Shown: positions 32,501 through 46,399, counted from the first letter of the stretch. The stretch is DNA of 64,000 nucleotides from Formicarius rufipectus (GCA_013399695.1 VXAU01003156.1:3685087-3749086); one strand, 5' to 3'. Notes: a model not told the origin generated them from the sequence alone. Numbers and translations are program-made.

Positions 32501-35500
32501 CAGCCACATGCTGAGACAAAACATCAGGCAAGCAGCAGGAGACCCCAACTCGCTGATGGGATGAAGTCAGAGCTCCTTGCTGGGAGCTTGCTGAGCAGTG
32601 GAGTTGAGCAAGTTCCAGGGCAGAGATTAAACACTTCTAAATACTTCATTGTTCTAAGGAGGGGGAAAAAAATTGCTGGTATGTTCTGAGCCTCCACTGG
32701 CAGGGGCTGAAAAGCAAGGGAATGTTTAATTTAGATAGGAAACACACGAGTGGTGGTGAGCTAAAGGGTGATGAAAACGGCAGGAAAATACCAGGAAAAA
32801 CCCAAAATAAAGATTTACAGCTGTTTTAGAACTGAAAGCATCACAAGGAAGCATCTTGGAAAGCTGCACTTTATTTGGATGCAGCACAGATGCTCTGACA
32901 AACTCCCCAAACTCTGTCCTGGTCACTATTTGATGTGTGCAGGTGCCAAGACTGTGGGCAGGAGCTGAGACAGAGCTGGATCCGGGAATTCCTGCCCTTG
33001 GAAGGTTTCTAATCCTCCAGCATCACTTTCCATTTCCCTCAGCTGCAAACGTGCAGGAGCAAATATTGTGATGCAGGGAAGGCCGCTGGGAAAATCCCAT
33101 TCCAAAGTGGAGAACTGTTGGTTTTGGAGCTGGTTTGTGGTGCCACAACACCTGGTGCCCCCTGATCGTGTTTCTGGCTGGGAAGGGCTTCATGAAGGGC
33201 TTTGTGAAAGGCTTTGTCTCGGGTGGACACCTGGGGCATGGAGAGGATCCTGCGGGGGCAGTGCCAAACCTGCCCCCACATCTGTGGAGCTGCAGCTCTG
33301 TGGCACAACCAGTGGAGTGCTTGGGCTTTGAGTTACTGGAGAGTCCAGAGGAGGCACCAGGATGGGCAGAGGATGGAGCAGCTCTGCTGGGAGGAAAGGC
33401 TGGGAGAGATGGGATTGTCCAGTCTGGAGAAGAGAAGCTTTGGGGTGAGCTCATTGTGGCCTTGTAGTGCCTGAAGGAGCTACAAGAAACATGGAGAGAG
33501 ACTATTTCCAAGGGCCTACAGGGACAGGACAAGGGGGAATGGGTTCCCACTGGCAGAGGGCAGGGATAGATGGGATATTGGGAAGGAATTCTTGGTTGTG
33601 AGAGGGGGCAGGCCCTGGCACAGGTTGGGCAGAGAAGCTGTGGCTGCCCCATCCCTAGAAGTGTCCAAGGCCAGGTTGGATGGGGCTTGGAGCACCCTGG
33701 GCTGGTGGAAAGTGGGTGGGACTGAATGATCTTTAAAGTCCCTTCCAACCCACACCATTCTGGGATTTTATGACTTCCTGTCTTGGGATATGGACCTAAA
33801 TATCCCCTTTTCCGCCGAGCTGATGTGTCTCCTGAAAGCCCTGCAGCCAAAACCACCTGCCTGGGGAAATCTCTGGGTCTCCACTGAGGACAGAGTCCCT
33901 ATCTGCAGGCTTTCCTCTGCAGCCCTGCAGGCTGCAAAAAATGAGGATGCCCTGATCCTTTCTTGGAGTTTGAGAACAAATCAAGATCCAGAAGTACCCT
34001 CAGGTTGACCCAATGCCTTGATGGCAGCTCATCATGTCCCGGTGCTGTCCCGTCCCAGTGTCCATGAGCAAAGGACACAAACCCAGGGGGACACTTGGCC
34101 CATGTGTTGCCCCTCACCCCAAACACAGTGTCTGCCCCCCACACTGGGCACTGCAGGGGGATATTTCCCCCTAAAGGGTGTGACTTTGGGCTCTGGAATC
34201 CATCCCCACAGCACCACGGAGCTGGTGGATGGAGCAGCTCGTTGTGGAGGACACCAAAGCCATCACGGTGGCTGCAGGCTGGGAGGAGAAGTTCAGTGTT
34301 TACTGAGCTGGGCTTGCTGGTTTGAGAAATTGCACAGCAGCCAGGAGGTTTGTGCCTCTGGAATTCCTTGGCTGAGTTAAACCTGAGACTGCAGATCTCC
34401 TGCTCTGTGAGTCCAGCCCATGTTTCCTCCGGTTGCTGTTGCTGGGGTGGGAAGGGAGAGGGCCAACCCCTCCCACCCATTACTGTTGCCTTTAGTGGTA
34501 ATAAACTTCAGGGCAAAGGATGTATTTGGTAGCATCTGTAGAGCCAAGTCAGGGACCTCGAGATCAGTGATGTGGTTTTGTTTCCATAAATTTGATCATC
34601 CTCTGAAAAACACACATTAGAGGAGCTAATTAAATACAGGCTTGACTGATTGTGGAAGGCAAATATCCAGAGGCCCCAAAACAGAAACTTCCCCCTCCCT
34701 CCCAACTGCAGGAGAATAGGAGGGGAGGGGGTGGAGAAAAAAACCCCCACACTGGATGAAAAGTGGGTTCTAATACTACTGAAGCAGCATGAATTTATAT
34801 AAATATATATAAACAGAGAGGAAAAGGGAACTTAATATTGCTGTATGCTCACACACACAATAAAGAACAGATAAACAAGATCTACTTCCCAGAAGGAGAA
34901 AGGCAGCTCTCCCTGAAGAGACAGCAGGTCCACCCCCAATGCCCTTCACCGCCAGGAAAGGACTGACCCAAAACTTCCCTCCATCCCTTCTTATATCTGA
35001 GCTGACGTAAAATAGGATGGAATATTCACTTGGATACAGCAATCCATGGGATCTGTCTCCCAGGAGTCAGACCACCACACTGATAAAGCCCAGGCTGTAA
35101 AGACTTGGTGCATTATCTGCCAGTAGGGCTCTCTGGTGGCTCTTTCTGAGCTTCTGCACCCCTTCCAAGTGTGGGAGAGCACGGATTTGCATGGATTGGA
35201 CCAGGGCAAGCAAAGACACATATGTGAAGCTACAAATTGGACTATGAGATAAGAACTCTCCTGAAATCTATATGCAATTAAAAGCCCAATCTTCCTTCCT
35301 ACAGTGACAAGGTTATTGCTTTTATGGAGCTGAACAGAGATGAATGAGTGCACGGATTAATAGCACTAAGATTTATGACACTGTGCTTGCCCCAAATATT
35401 ATGGGAGAATAGCTCTCTGGGTGAGACATTCCAGCTGAATAAATTTGATAGGATTTTTCTTTGCCTTTATTATTTTTTTTTCCCGGCTTGGTATTATTTG

Positions 35501-36267
35501 GGAGAGTTGTGCTGCGTTCAGAGCTTGTTAGTGCTGTGGGTTGAATATTTACTGTATTCACGCTTCATAAAAGTATTACCAGGGACTGGAGTCCCAGGAA
35601 GAAAAAGCCACTGAGAAAAAAAAAACCAAAAAAACCCAAAACACAAAATACATTATTCTGAAGAGCTTGAACCTCCAATGACATCAAACTCCTGGCAAGG
35701 GCCTGAGCAATGATTTCAGTGTAGCTGTGCTGCTTTGTCCCCTGGGAAGGGGGTCATGTCCCAGGGGTGTCCTAAATGTCTGGCTCTGTTACAGTACCTG
35801 GTTCTGCAGGAATCAGCTGGGATAGTGTTTCTAAAAACCAACCCTTCCATTTGTCACGACTCTGCAAAGGTTCCCTTTTCCCCCCAGAAAGCCGCTGCTC
35901 TGTGTGGTTTCTCCTTCATTAAATCTGCTACTTTATCTTGCTGGCTCTGGACTTGTTTGGCTGTTCCCAAAGACTCCAGAGGGGATAAAGCCAAAGGAGT
36001 CACTTCTGGCAGGAGAAACGAGGTGAAGACTACAGAAAACCCCCTGTGCTGAGCTGAGCTGAAGGCACAGCTTAAAAATGAGGAGGAAAGAAAAACCTTT
36101 GGGAACTTAGGGAGAGTTGTTTGTGTTTGGGAGGGATGGAGTTACACAGGACAGAGGACAGGTAAAAGCATGTCCAGGGGAAAACATAGATATTGGACAG
36201 GGTCTGGTCCTGCAAACCACACCAGGATGCAGGGGCTGCATCATCCATCCTTTAACTCAACCTCAGG
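32501..36267. other. Intergenic between CLDN18 and A4GNT
   Basis: Apart from the CR1 copy at 33331, this is unique sequence. An AT-rich, TAAT-containing part (34600-35620) could be conserved non-coding DNA. No DZIP1L-like exon recognised. Confidence 0.55.
33331..33772 (+). mobile_element. CR1 LINE 3' region, about 440 nt
   Basis: Long forward copy from GAGAGTCCAGAGGAGGCACC through GGCCCTGGCACAGGTTGGGC to GGGATTTTATGA. It is a close inverted partner of 43951-44500. Confidence 0.93.
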
Positions 36268-36384
36268 GGTTGTTTTAGGCCAGCTTGGATGGGGTTTGGA
36301 GCGACCTGCTCTAGTGGAAGGTGGGTTGGAACTGGATGAGCTTTATGGTCCCTCCAAACCCAAACCATCCTGTGATTTTGTGGG
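36268..36384 (+). mobile_element. CR1 LINE 3' end
   Basis: Forward copy: CTCTAGTGGAAGGTGGGTTG to AAACCATCCTGTGATTTTGT. Confidence 0.88.
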
Positions 36385-37484
36385 GTTGAGGAAAAGCCTC
36401 GGGGTGTTAAAAATCCCCCTCTGCCCTGACCTGTGACACCCACCCGTGTGGGGTGTAACTCCATCCCTGCCACACCCAAACTCAGGGGAAGATTTCCCCA
36501 ACTTTTCCAGCACCATCTGGACTCGGTGCTGAGTGCAAGAAGCTCTGGAGCACCTCAGGCATGAAAACTGGTGGGAAAACCAACCCCAAAGTGCTCCTTG
36601 TACTTGCAGGCAGGTGAGTGTGCCTGGGCAGGGCACCTGCCTTGGCACAGAGCTTGCCACGTAGTCAAGGCTAAACAGTTCCTGCTTTCTGCCCTCTTCC
36701 TGCCTGCTCTCTTTTGGGCAGGAATTTATTTTGCCATGGATTTTGGGTGGTGACAGCACCACCAGCCAGCCCAGGCTTCCTGCCCCCCTCTCCCAACAGC
36801 AAATGCTGCTTGTTACCTGCCCCTGTTATTCTTCACAGCTGAAAAGGTGTTTTCTGCAGAGTTCTGGAGAAGGCTTTTATTTTTGCCTTCAGAGAAATGA
36901 AGTCAATCCCACTTCCTAATATTAAAACCCACCTGGAAATGTTAGAAATAGGGATGGGTGGAAGTCTGATCCAGGAGTGGAGCAGGTTGGGAAAGAGAAG
37001 AGAAATTGAGAAGCGCCAGTTTTCCTGTTACATTTTCCAGATTTTCCCTGCTTTAAAGGGAACAAGATCTTAAAGGCATTGCTAGAAATGTATGAAATAC
37101 AGAGAGAATCAGGAAAGTGGACTGGATTTTCACCGAGCAGAGGAGTCAGGCCGATGTGGTTGTGTCCACACTGCAAAGGGTCGTCCTTTGGGTTGGACTA
37201 TCCATCAATTCAAGCAGGAAAGGAGGAAGGAGGCAGGAGCTGTGGCTCATGACTCTGTGCAAGGTCAAGTTCTTCCTGCAGCAGAAAATGAAACCTTTCC
37301 CATCACCTTCCAGAGCACTAGCAAAGAAGGTCACAAGGGGAAGGAAAGCTGCTTTCTCCCCTCCCTGACTCTGTTTTCTAGACTGTTAAAGGTTCAAAAA
37401 TCCACACACAGGGGTCAGGCTTGGCCAGTGTGGAGTGTTGGCCCCAGCCTGTGGGATCCAAACTTCATGGAGCTGTCAGCCATG

Positions 37485-37778
37485 GGCACTGCTCTCTGCG
37501 CTGTGGGGACCAGGGACAGCACCCAGGGAAGGGCTGGAGCTGTGTCAGGGCAGGGGCAGGTGGGATCTCAGGGAATGTTTCTTCCCCCAGAGGGTGGTGG
37601 GCACTGAACCGGCTCCCCAGGGCAGTGGGCACGGCCCCGAGGCTGCCAGAGCTGCAGGAGGGTTTGGATGATGCTCTGGGGCACAGGGGGTGATTCTTGG
37701 GGCTGGTCCTGTGCAGGGCTGAGGGTTGGACTGGATGGTCCTTGTGGGTCCCTCCCAGCTCAGCACATTCTGGGATTG
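37485..37778 (+). mobile_element. CR1 LINE 3' end
   Basis: Forward copy of the 12411-type subfamily: GGACCAGGGACAGCACC, TTCTTCCCCCAGAGGGTGG, and a tail ending AGCACATTCTGGGATTG. Confidence 0.9.
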
Positions 37779-38279
37779 CTCATGTGTGTGATGAAGGGAG
37801 AGGAGAAGTCACTCCTTTCCCCTGCTCAATGTGACCCTCAGTGACTGGCCAGGGAGATCCCAAACCTCCAGCACCACCAATATTGGGGTCTTCCCAAAAA
37901 GAGGGACGTCCAGAGCCCAAGAGCAGCTGTGGGCTGTTCATGGAGCAGCTGCTGCCCGTTCCTGGTCTTGTGGCACCATCCAGTGGCTGCTGGCAGAGGA
38001 CTGTCACGTCCCTGTCCCCTCCACGTGGCCCTGGATTTCTGGAGCATCCTCGGAGGCTCAGCCGGGTCCTCCAGGGAGGAGATCTCCAGGACACCTCACA
38101 GCAGAGCCCTTCTCTATTTCCAAGTTGTCCCCAAATCCTCCTGCTTCACTTCTCCCTTTGCCAGGTGAAGGCCTGGAATTTCCTTTTCACTACAATGAGG
38201 AGGAAAAAAAAAATCTTCCCAGTATTTATGCCAGCCTTTCTTTGGGTAAAACAGGCTTCAAATATTTTTTTTTTCCCTG

Positions 38280-38345
38280 TTCAAAAACAAACAAAACCAA
38301 CAAACAAAAAAACCCAAACAAAAACCCAAACCAAAACACAAAAGA
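38280..38345. repeat. A-rich simple repeat
   Basis: AACAAACAAAACC-type low-complexity sequence preceded by an A run and a T run (38207-38280). Confidence 0.8.
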
Positions 38346-41300
38346 AAACAATTTGATGGTGACACTGCCACCACTTTAATTGCATCATCTCTCCCCGTGA
38401 ACTGAGGTTATGTTTAAGTCCTGCTTTATTAATTCCATAGATTTGTCATCACATCACTCCAATCATCTCTCCATTTGTTCCAGAGACCTTTTTTCCAGCC
38501 AATTCTCTGGCACTGTTGTGCTCCCAATTGCAAGAATACCAATTTTTTTCCCCCAAAAGAGGGTTGATGGCCAAACCTTAGGGCAGGGACAGAGGGCTGC
38601 AGCTGGATGGGGGGGCCAAGGGCCCAGACTCTGCTGCAGATCTGAACCCCCTGTGCCCAAACTATGCCCCTGCTGATGGGCAGGAGCTGAGAAGAAGGTT
38701 CTGCACGACTTCTTTTCTATTATTTTAATGGGAATTCATGCCAAAACCCATCCCCCGTGGCATTTTGCCTGGATACCTGGGGATCCCTGGCTGGCTGGAT
38801 ACTTTGGGTGATGCTGAGGTCGCAGCTGGGGAGGGTTTCACCTCCCTGGGTGGTCCCCATGCCCCTAAATCCAGGTGTATGTCCATCCTGGATGTGGCTG
38901 TCCCTGTGCAGGAAGGGCAGGTTAAACTGGGGGCCCCAAGGGCAGGGATGGCACAGCTGAGTGAGAGCAGAGGGCACCACCAGACATCCACCTGTGGTCT
39001 CAGGTGGTCTTCCACTGTGCAGAGGAAGAGCTGCAGGATTTATGGAGCCCTGGGAAAATGCCCTGGCAGGGCTGGGCCCATGGAGAAAGCCCATGGCACA
39101 ACAGGGTGCTCATGGATGAAGCCACCAGTGCCCCCCTGCCCCGCAGGGATGGGGAACAGCGAGGTAAGACTTGTCCCCCCCCCCAGCCCCAGGATGGAGG
39201 TGACACAGTGACACTGACAGTGCTCCTCAGGGCTGATCCCACCACCTCACTGACTACAGCAACAGGTGGCACCTGAACCAGCTGTTTCCTCCAGCGAGTC
39301 CAGATCCAACCCATTGGAATCCGTGACATTCCCTGTGCAGAGAGCACAGGCTCCTCCTCGGGGCTGGGCCTGGGGGGCACAGGGTGGGCTTCCCTTGGCA
39401 TTGCTCCTGTGCTGGGGCACAGGGCAGCAGGTCTGGGTCACTCTGGTGCCCCTCTTCCCCACTCCTGCAGCAGCTCCAGGGAAGCCCTGTGATGCCCTGG
39501 GCTGTGATCCAGCCCATGGAGAACCTCCACATTCCCCATGGGCATGGGCAGGTCCTTCACCCCCAGCAGCTGCAAACACCTGGCTGCTGGAATCTCCATA
39601 AGATAACCCCACCAGCACCTTGCCTGTGTTTGCTCTTGCTTCTCTTGAGCTTCACACCTTCATCTGGCTTCCTCCTGATCCTGGAGCTAACAACTGTCTC
39701 CTCTTCCTCAGCTGCTCAGGAGCTCCTCTCCCTCTGTGCTGCCACCCCACACCCACAATGAGTTGTGTCTTCTCAGCATTCCCACAGTTTCTCCACGCTG
39801 TTATTTTATCCCTTTATTACTCCTGCTCCAAAAGCCCATGAGAACTCCCTCATCCCCTGGCAGAGGTTCTGGGATGGGAACAAGGAGCCAAACAAGGGTT
39901 GGAAATGCCTTGTGTTTGTCTCCAGCACCACATGGTGGGTACCAGCCCTCAGGTCTGACTTTGCTGGGCAGTTTTGAGTCATCCCACATGGGCAGGGAGC
40001 CCCCAGGAAAGTCCTTGTTGAAACAAACCCTTCTGGGGTGTCACATCACCCACCACTTGGCCGTTTCCAGAGGAGGGAAACTCTGGGGGCCGCCTTGTGG
40101 CTGAGGGTCCTGGGCACTGCCCACCTGTCTGGAGATCAAAAGGACCTGAGGGGACTCACCTGCATCCTGGGACAAGTCCTTGCTGGGGAATTCCAGCTCT
40201 GGAGGTCAGAGGGTGCCCCAAGGGGTCCTCAGAGGGCTGTGGGTGGGGTGGACTTTGCTCCAAGGCTTGGAGATCACCACAGCTTCAGGCTCTGCTGCAG
40301 CTTCTGAACCACCAAGGGACCTGGGGGCTTTGGGCTGGAGGAGAATATTGAGCACAAGGAGAATCACCACCCACTCCTGGTAGCCCTGTGGGATGCCCTT
40401 GGAGGAGCTACAGGGTCCACCTGGCATAGGGTTTTGTGCCAAACGGGGGAAAAGGGATTTGCCAGCACTGCCAAAGTTGTGTTTCTCTCTGCTGGGTGTT
40501 CTGGGGCAGCTGATGTTTTTCCTGACTATGTCAGATCAACCCACGTGAGGTCAACATGCAGAGGGCAACTGCAGAGACCTTCACCACCACGAATGCCCTT
40601 CTCTGAGGCATTTTTTGGGGCATTTCTGGGAGGTTGCCCATTGGGTCATTGCACAGCACCCCAAGGCTGTCAGTGAGTGGCCACAGGTCCCCGTGGTCAG
40701 TGTATTGAGGGGACAGGAGGTCACCTCACCTGGGATGCTGGAGAGCTGTCGAGGCAAAGCTCTGCATCCCCTGGCTGTCCCCATCCCTGTTTGGACCAGC
40801 TCTTCCCTCACATGGAGGAGAGCAGGGAAGTTCTCAGCCTTCTGTTCCTGCTGACACCTCACCAGAGCCTGGAGACTCCTGTAGGTCCCAGTGGAGATTC
40901 CCTGACATTGCCCTCCCACAGCACCAGAGACAACCCTCAGCAACACTACCCTTATCTCAAGAGCTTTCTCCAAGCTCCGAGTCCTGCCCCAACCCAAGGA
41001 AAGTTCCCACCAGCCCTGACCCTCACTGTTTTCCCAGTCCAACATCTCCCAAGCAAACAGCCCCCACGTGCTTCAGTAAATGACTGAAGAAAAAAATCTC
41101 TGTGGTTTTGGGCAATTTTTAAGCTACAAGGTACATTCAGCATTTTGTCTTGGGAGGTTTTGGGACCAGAAACGTTTTGGGCTTGTAGAGATGTAAAATA
41201 TAGGAAGTAAAGGGCGAAGGGGGGAGGGGGGGGTGTTTGTCTATGGGTCTGACTTTGGGCACCTCTGCTGCCTTCAACACCTCCTCAGTGTTCCCAAATA

Positions 41301-41884
41301 ACGTGCCAGGGAAAGAGGGGACATGCCAGAGGAGGAGGGGACATGCCAGCACTCCAACCTACATGAAAGAAACCCAGGAATGCTCCTTCAAATCATCTCC
41401 AGGGAACATTCCTGTACAGAGTCGTGGAGTCACTGCTTCTTCTTGATGCTTTCAGGACCCAAACCAGGAATACTGCCTTGCCCTGAGGCAGGGATTGGTG
41501 GAGCCCCACGGGTTGCCCCTCCTCGGTGCCCCTGCAGCAGCTCTGCCAGGTGCTAGGGGGTGGTGTTGCATTGCCAGGAGCTCGGGAAGGCTCGTCGGAG
41601 GCACTGGTTGACAAGCTTGGCATCAAAAGGGCTTGGGAAGTGAAAGTGCCCTTGAAATCCCTGTGACAGGGGCTGCTGTGCCCTCAGACACCCTCGCAGA
41701 GAGGGAGCCCTGGGTAATTTAGCATCTGAAAGGCTGCTGGTGAGGAAGATTTGCTGGAGAGGTACAAATAACGAGGCTCGTGTTTGGTTTTGATGCAGTC
41801 ACATTGTCTTATTAACAACTAAGGTTTACAAGCCTCCTACTAAGACACTGAAACTGTGTCTGTGCAAAAAGTCATCGGCTACAA

Positions 41885-42041
41885 GTGGGCACAGCCCCGA
41901 GGCTGCCAGAGCTCCTGGAGGGTTTGGATGATCCTCTGGGGCACAGGGGGTGACTCTTGGAGCTGGTCCTGTGCAGGGCTGAGGGTTGGACTGGATAGTC
42001 CTTGTGGGTCCCTCCCAGCTCAGCACATCCTGTGACTCTGT
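41885..42041 (+). mobile_element. CR1 LINE 3' end
   Basis: Forward copy of the same subfamily, 5'-truncated at GGGCACAGCCCCGAGGC and ending CACATCCTGTGACTCTGTT. Confidence 0.9.
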
Positions 42042-43172
42042 TCTCAGTCTCCAGCCAGGGAGTTTTGCTGCCCCACATCCCCATTCCCCCTCTGCTTTCC
42101 ACCTTTAAGACACTTCATTTTTCCACACACAAAGTTTTGGGCTCCCCCAGGGCTGAGCTCCCCCCGGGTAGAGGGCAGAGCAGCCCTGGGGGTGTGCTGG
42201 TGTGTTGCTGGGTGTTCTGCTGCGATGGCACCACCGGTGCCAGCCAGTCCCTTACCCTGCAAGTCCTGGGGAGGGCAGACAGGACCGGGAAACCCGGTTG
42301 ACACTGAATAACTGCATGGGGCAGGAAAGCCAAGCTTTCCTAGGCTGCCTCAGAGGAGGAGGAGGGGACATTGATTATTACTGCCTGTTTGGAGCAAAAG
42401 GAGTGCTTAAATCATCATTTTTTGCCCCAATTTCTGTCCTTTTGTTAGTGGAAGGCTCCAAGGCTCAATAGGAGGTGGTGCTTTGGCAGAGAAAGGGCAA
42501 GGGGCTGCCAGGGTTTTCCAGCAGGCACACTTTTTGTGGTGTCCTGGCATAAAATGATCATGTTGTCCTCTTTATTTTTTCAATGCTGGAGCAATCCCAG
42601 GGCTCCCCAGGAGCTTTCAAGGCTTGCACAGGGTGGAGCTGGTTAATGCTGATGCTGCAGCCAGGGATGTCTGCAAGCTCCTGAGAATTTTCCATCCCGT
42701 GGGACTGTTTTTCCACTCTACCTCAGGCTGTCCACTACCTTCACTGGGATTGTGTCATCTCTGTGGTGATTCCAAAGTCCTTGCAAGGCTGGTTGGCTCT
42801 CAGTCCAGCTCAGAAGTATTCCAACCCATTTTCAAACCCTGCAAAGTCCTCCCTTGCCCTCAGAGGGGATTTTCCTGCCCTGGATGAGGCCCTGCTCCTC
42901 TCCCTCCCCTTCTTCTTCTCCCTCTCCCACTCAGCTCATCAGCCACCTAAATATCTGTATTTCCATCTCCCACCAGGTCTCTCCCAGGTAGATCCTAAGG
43001 GTCAATGGCTGCTCTTGGACCAACCTGAATCCACCTGGGGGCTATTTGAAGCAGTTTTTAGCTCTACAGCAGTTTCCCCTGACCCTCTCTTCCTTCTCAC
43101 CCTTATCCCTCTCATTGCCCTGTCTCACTGTGGGAGGAGGGCAGGGAAGCCTCAGGGCTGCAGCTGACCTGG

Positions 43173-43515
43173 GAAGAATCATGGAACCATTCAGGTTGGA
43201 AAAGCCCTCTAAGACCATCCTCCAAGCCTCCCAAGGCCACAACTAATCCATGTCCCCAAGTGCCACATCCACACATCTGTTAAATCCGTCCGGGGATGGG
43301 GACTCCATCACTTCCCTGGGCAGCCCTTCCAATGCCTGACCACCCTTCCAGTGAAGAAATTTTCCCTAATTTCCGATGGAAACCTCCCCTGGATCTACAA
43401 GAGGCTGTTCCCTCTCATTGTGTCCCTTGTTCCCTGGAAGCAGAGCCCGACCCCCACCTGGCTCCCCTCTCCTGGCAGGGAGCTGCTCCTGAGGAGGACC
43501 TGAGAGGTCTCACCC
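43173..43515 (-). mobile_element. CR1 LINE 3' region
   Basis: Reverse copy: GAATCATGGAACCATTCAGG, GTGAAGAAATTTTCCCTAAT, then CCCTTGTTCCCTGGAAGCAG. Same subfamily as the copy at 14141. Confidence 0.9.
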
Positions 43516-43707
43516 TGCTGAAGGCACCTCATGAAAGCCTCCAGGAATGGCAGAGGAGCAGTGGGACAATAACTGTATTTTCCCCTCCAGGATCTGCCCA
43601 TTTTTTATCATTTTGGTGTCTACCTAAAACTCCCAGATCACAAACTCCTTCCCTTCCAGGCTTGTATGGCTGGTGGATAACAATATAACATTATTGTTAT
43701 TGCTGTG

Positions 43708-43842
43708 ATATATACACTTGTATATGTATCTATGTATCTGTATAACTATGTATCTATATATCTATATGTATCTAGAGAGAGGTGTATATAGACATATATA
43801 TATATATATATGTATATAAAAATATATATATACACACATATA
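43708..43842. repeat. TA/TATC-rich microsatellite
   Basis: About 135 nt of TATC, TGTA and (TA)n repeats, followed by further CA/TA-rich sequence up to 43955, where a CR1 copy begins. Confidence 0.9.
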
Positions 43843-43950
43843 AAGAGGCTCTTGGCAGCTCTGCCACATCAAACAACCCAGTTCATTGCATCAGGCAAAG
43901 AGAAGAGCACACATATATAAACACACATACCTATCTATGTGCATACCTGT

Positions 43951-44500
43951 GTATCACAGAACAGCCAGGGTTGGAAGGGAACTTAAAGCCCATCCTGTGC
44001 CACCCCCTGCCATGGGCAGGGACACCTTCCACCAGCCCAGGGTGCTCCAAGCCCTGTCCAAACTGGCCTTGGGCACTTCTAGGGATGGGGCAGTCACAGC
44101 TTCTCTGGGCACCCTGTGCCAGGGCCTGCCCAACCTCACAGCCAACAATTCCTTCCCAATATCCCATCTATCCCTGCCCTCTGCCAGTGGGAAGCCATTC
44201 CCCTGTGTCCTGTCACTCCAGGCCCTTGGAAATAGTCTCTCTCCATCTTTCTTGTAACTCCTTCAGGTGCTGGAAAGCCCCAGTGTCACCCCAGGTCACC
44301 CCAAAGCTTCTCTTCTCCAGGCTGCACAATCCCAGCTCTCCCAGCCTTTCCTCCCAGCAGAGCTGCTCCATCCTCTGCCCATCCTGGTGCCTCCTCTGGA
44401 CTCTCTCCAGCAGCTCCATGTCCTCCCTGTGCTGTTCCCCAGGGCTGGGGCAGCTCTGCAGGTGGGGTCTCACCTGAGCAGGGGGGCAGAGGGGCAGAAT
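43951..44500 (-). mobile_element. CR1 LINE 3' region, longest copy in the window
   Basis: Reverse copy of about 550 nt: ATCACAGAACAGCCAGGGTT through GCTTCTCTTCTCCAGGCTGC to GGTGGGGTCTCACCTGAGC. Nearly collinear (inverted) with 33331-33772. Confidence 0.93.
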
Positions 44501-45908
44501 CCCCCCCCTGTCCTGCTGCCCACGCTGTGGGACCAGCCCATACCCAACCCTGACTCAGAGCTGGGTGTTGAACAGCCCTGGTGGGTAACAGTGTGTGGTC
44601 TCTGCAGGTGGGGTTTTCTGGCCTGAATTGACCACTCCTAAAGAGGAAGGGTTTGCAGGGACCACTAATTCAAACTCCCCTAAATGACTTTTCAGCTCCT
44701 TTCCAGCCCAAGCCAACCTGTGACTCTGCTATGAGGTCCATCACAGAGGTGGCACCTGGTGGCACCCAGCAGTTGCTAGAGCTGAAGGTGGCCACCTGCA
44801 CCATTCCCACTGCACTGTGTGAACCCCTGCCCCACCAAAGGCATGGCACTCCTGGCCCTCAGAAAGCATGAGGGGTTTTCCTTTTCCAGGTTGGATGATG
44901 GTGTGTTTGCAGTCCCAGCTCCTGGTTTCTGGGTTGCTGCATGGTCCTCTGCATCCTTCAGCCTCTGGCAGGGAAAGTTCTCCTTGTTTCCATCTCTTCC
45001 ACAGTTCCCCACCAATTGTGTCCTTCTCACCTTCTTGAGCTCTTCATGGGCTTCTTCGCTCCCTGCAAAGCCAGAGGGTGCCCAGGTGCCAGCAATCCCT
45101 CTGCCTCCCTGCCCATCTGGGAGCTGGCAAACTTTGGGAGATGCCTTACCACGAAGCAGGAAGGGGTCAGGACAAGCAGGGTCTGCACATGACCTGCTTC
45201 CCCACCTCCTCCAGACCCTTCCCAAAAGCATCCAGCTTTCTCAGCTTGTTCTCCTGGGACTCAGAAGGGGTGGGAGCAGGATACGCTCCCCTTGTGAGAC
45301 CTTTGGGGAGGTTGGTTGTGCTTGCTGCCATCAGCCCTGCTTTGCTCCAAGTCCTGACAGGGTTTCTCCTCTCCTGTCAGGCAGGACTCAGAAATGAGAC
45401 AGGGCTGGACTCACCTGTAGAGGAGCCACAGCAGAGCCTCAGAAATGCTTCTACACTGAGATCATCTTGAGCAGTGAAGTCTCTGCCCTCCCCCCAGCCC
45501 TGTCCCTCCTCTCACAGGCACAGGAGAGTCTGGAGAGTTATGGGGCAGAAAAAACAAATCCTTGTTGTCAGAGACTGAGGTAGGAACTGGAGAGGAGGGA
45601 TAAGGAGGGGAGTGGAGTGCTGAGTGAGGGTGGTGAGGGCAGTGAGGAGCAGCCAGGGCTGCCCCAGGAAACAGGGAGGTCTTTCTGAGCTGTAACCACC
45701 CCCTGCATCCCCTCGGCCCTGGAAAGTCAAAGTCCTGTAGGAAGAGCAGCTCTTGATGCCTCGGGAAGGAAAACCCAGCTGTGATGGGGTGTGGAGCAGA
45801 GCTAGCCCAGTGTGGATGGCACCAGAGAGTGAAACTTGTGGCCACAGGGCTGAGCTGTGGGAAAGAGAATGGAGAAATATTCCCATGTGCCACATTGCTG
45901 CTCTGATC

Positions 45909-46295
45909 ATGGAATCCTGGAATCACAGGATACGCTGAATTGGAAGGGACCCCCAAGGACCAGCGAGCCCAGCCCTCAGCCCTGCACAGGCCCAGCCCCA
46001 GGAGTCACCCCCTGTGCCCCAGAGCATCATCCAAACCCTCCTGCAGCTCTGCCAGCCTCGGGGCCGTGCCCACTGCCCTGGGGAGCCTGTTCAGTGCCCA
46101 CCACCCTCTGGGGGAAGAGCCTTTTGCTGAGATCCCCCCTGACCCTGCCCTGACACAGCTCCAGCCATTCCCTGGTGCTGTCCCTGGTCCCCACAGAGCA
46201 GAGCTCAGTGCCTGCCCCTCCTCTGCCCCTCCCGAGGAAGTTGTCCCTGCACTGAGGTGTCCCCTCAGTCTCCTCTTGTCCAGTTGAACACCCCA
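45909..46295 (-). mobile_element. CR1 LINE 3' region
   Basis: Reverse copy: ATGGAATCCTGGAATCACAG to CCCCTCAGTCTCCTCTTGTC; subfamily shared with 12411 and 37485. Confidence 0.92.
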
Positions 46296-46399
46296 AGTAC
46301 CCTCAGTGCCCTCACACCTTCCCCACCCACAGCACTTGACTTGTCCCCACCTGCCATTCCAAAGGTGCAGCTGGAATGACTCGGGGAGGGGGGAACACG

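Larger units (their letters stand above)
36385..41884. other. Intergenic, mostly GC-rich unique sequence
   Basis: Holds one CR1 copy (37485) and an A-rich simple repeat. Several long frames exist in the GC-rich part (38700-40900), but none has a recognisable domain or splice structure. Confidence 0.5.

Noticed and set aside
33023..33856. 277-codon minus-strand open frame
   Set aside because: It is antisense to a CR1 3' region; the reverse complement of CR1 often stays open by composition.
43782..44477. 231-codon plus-strand open frame
   Set aside because: It starts in an AT microsatellite and runs antisense through a CR1 copy.
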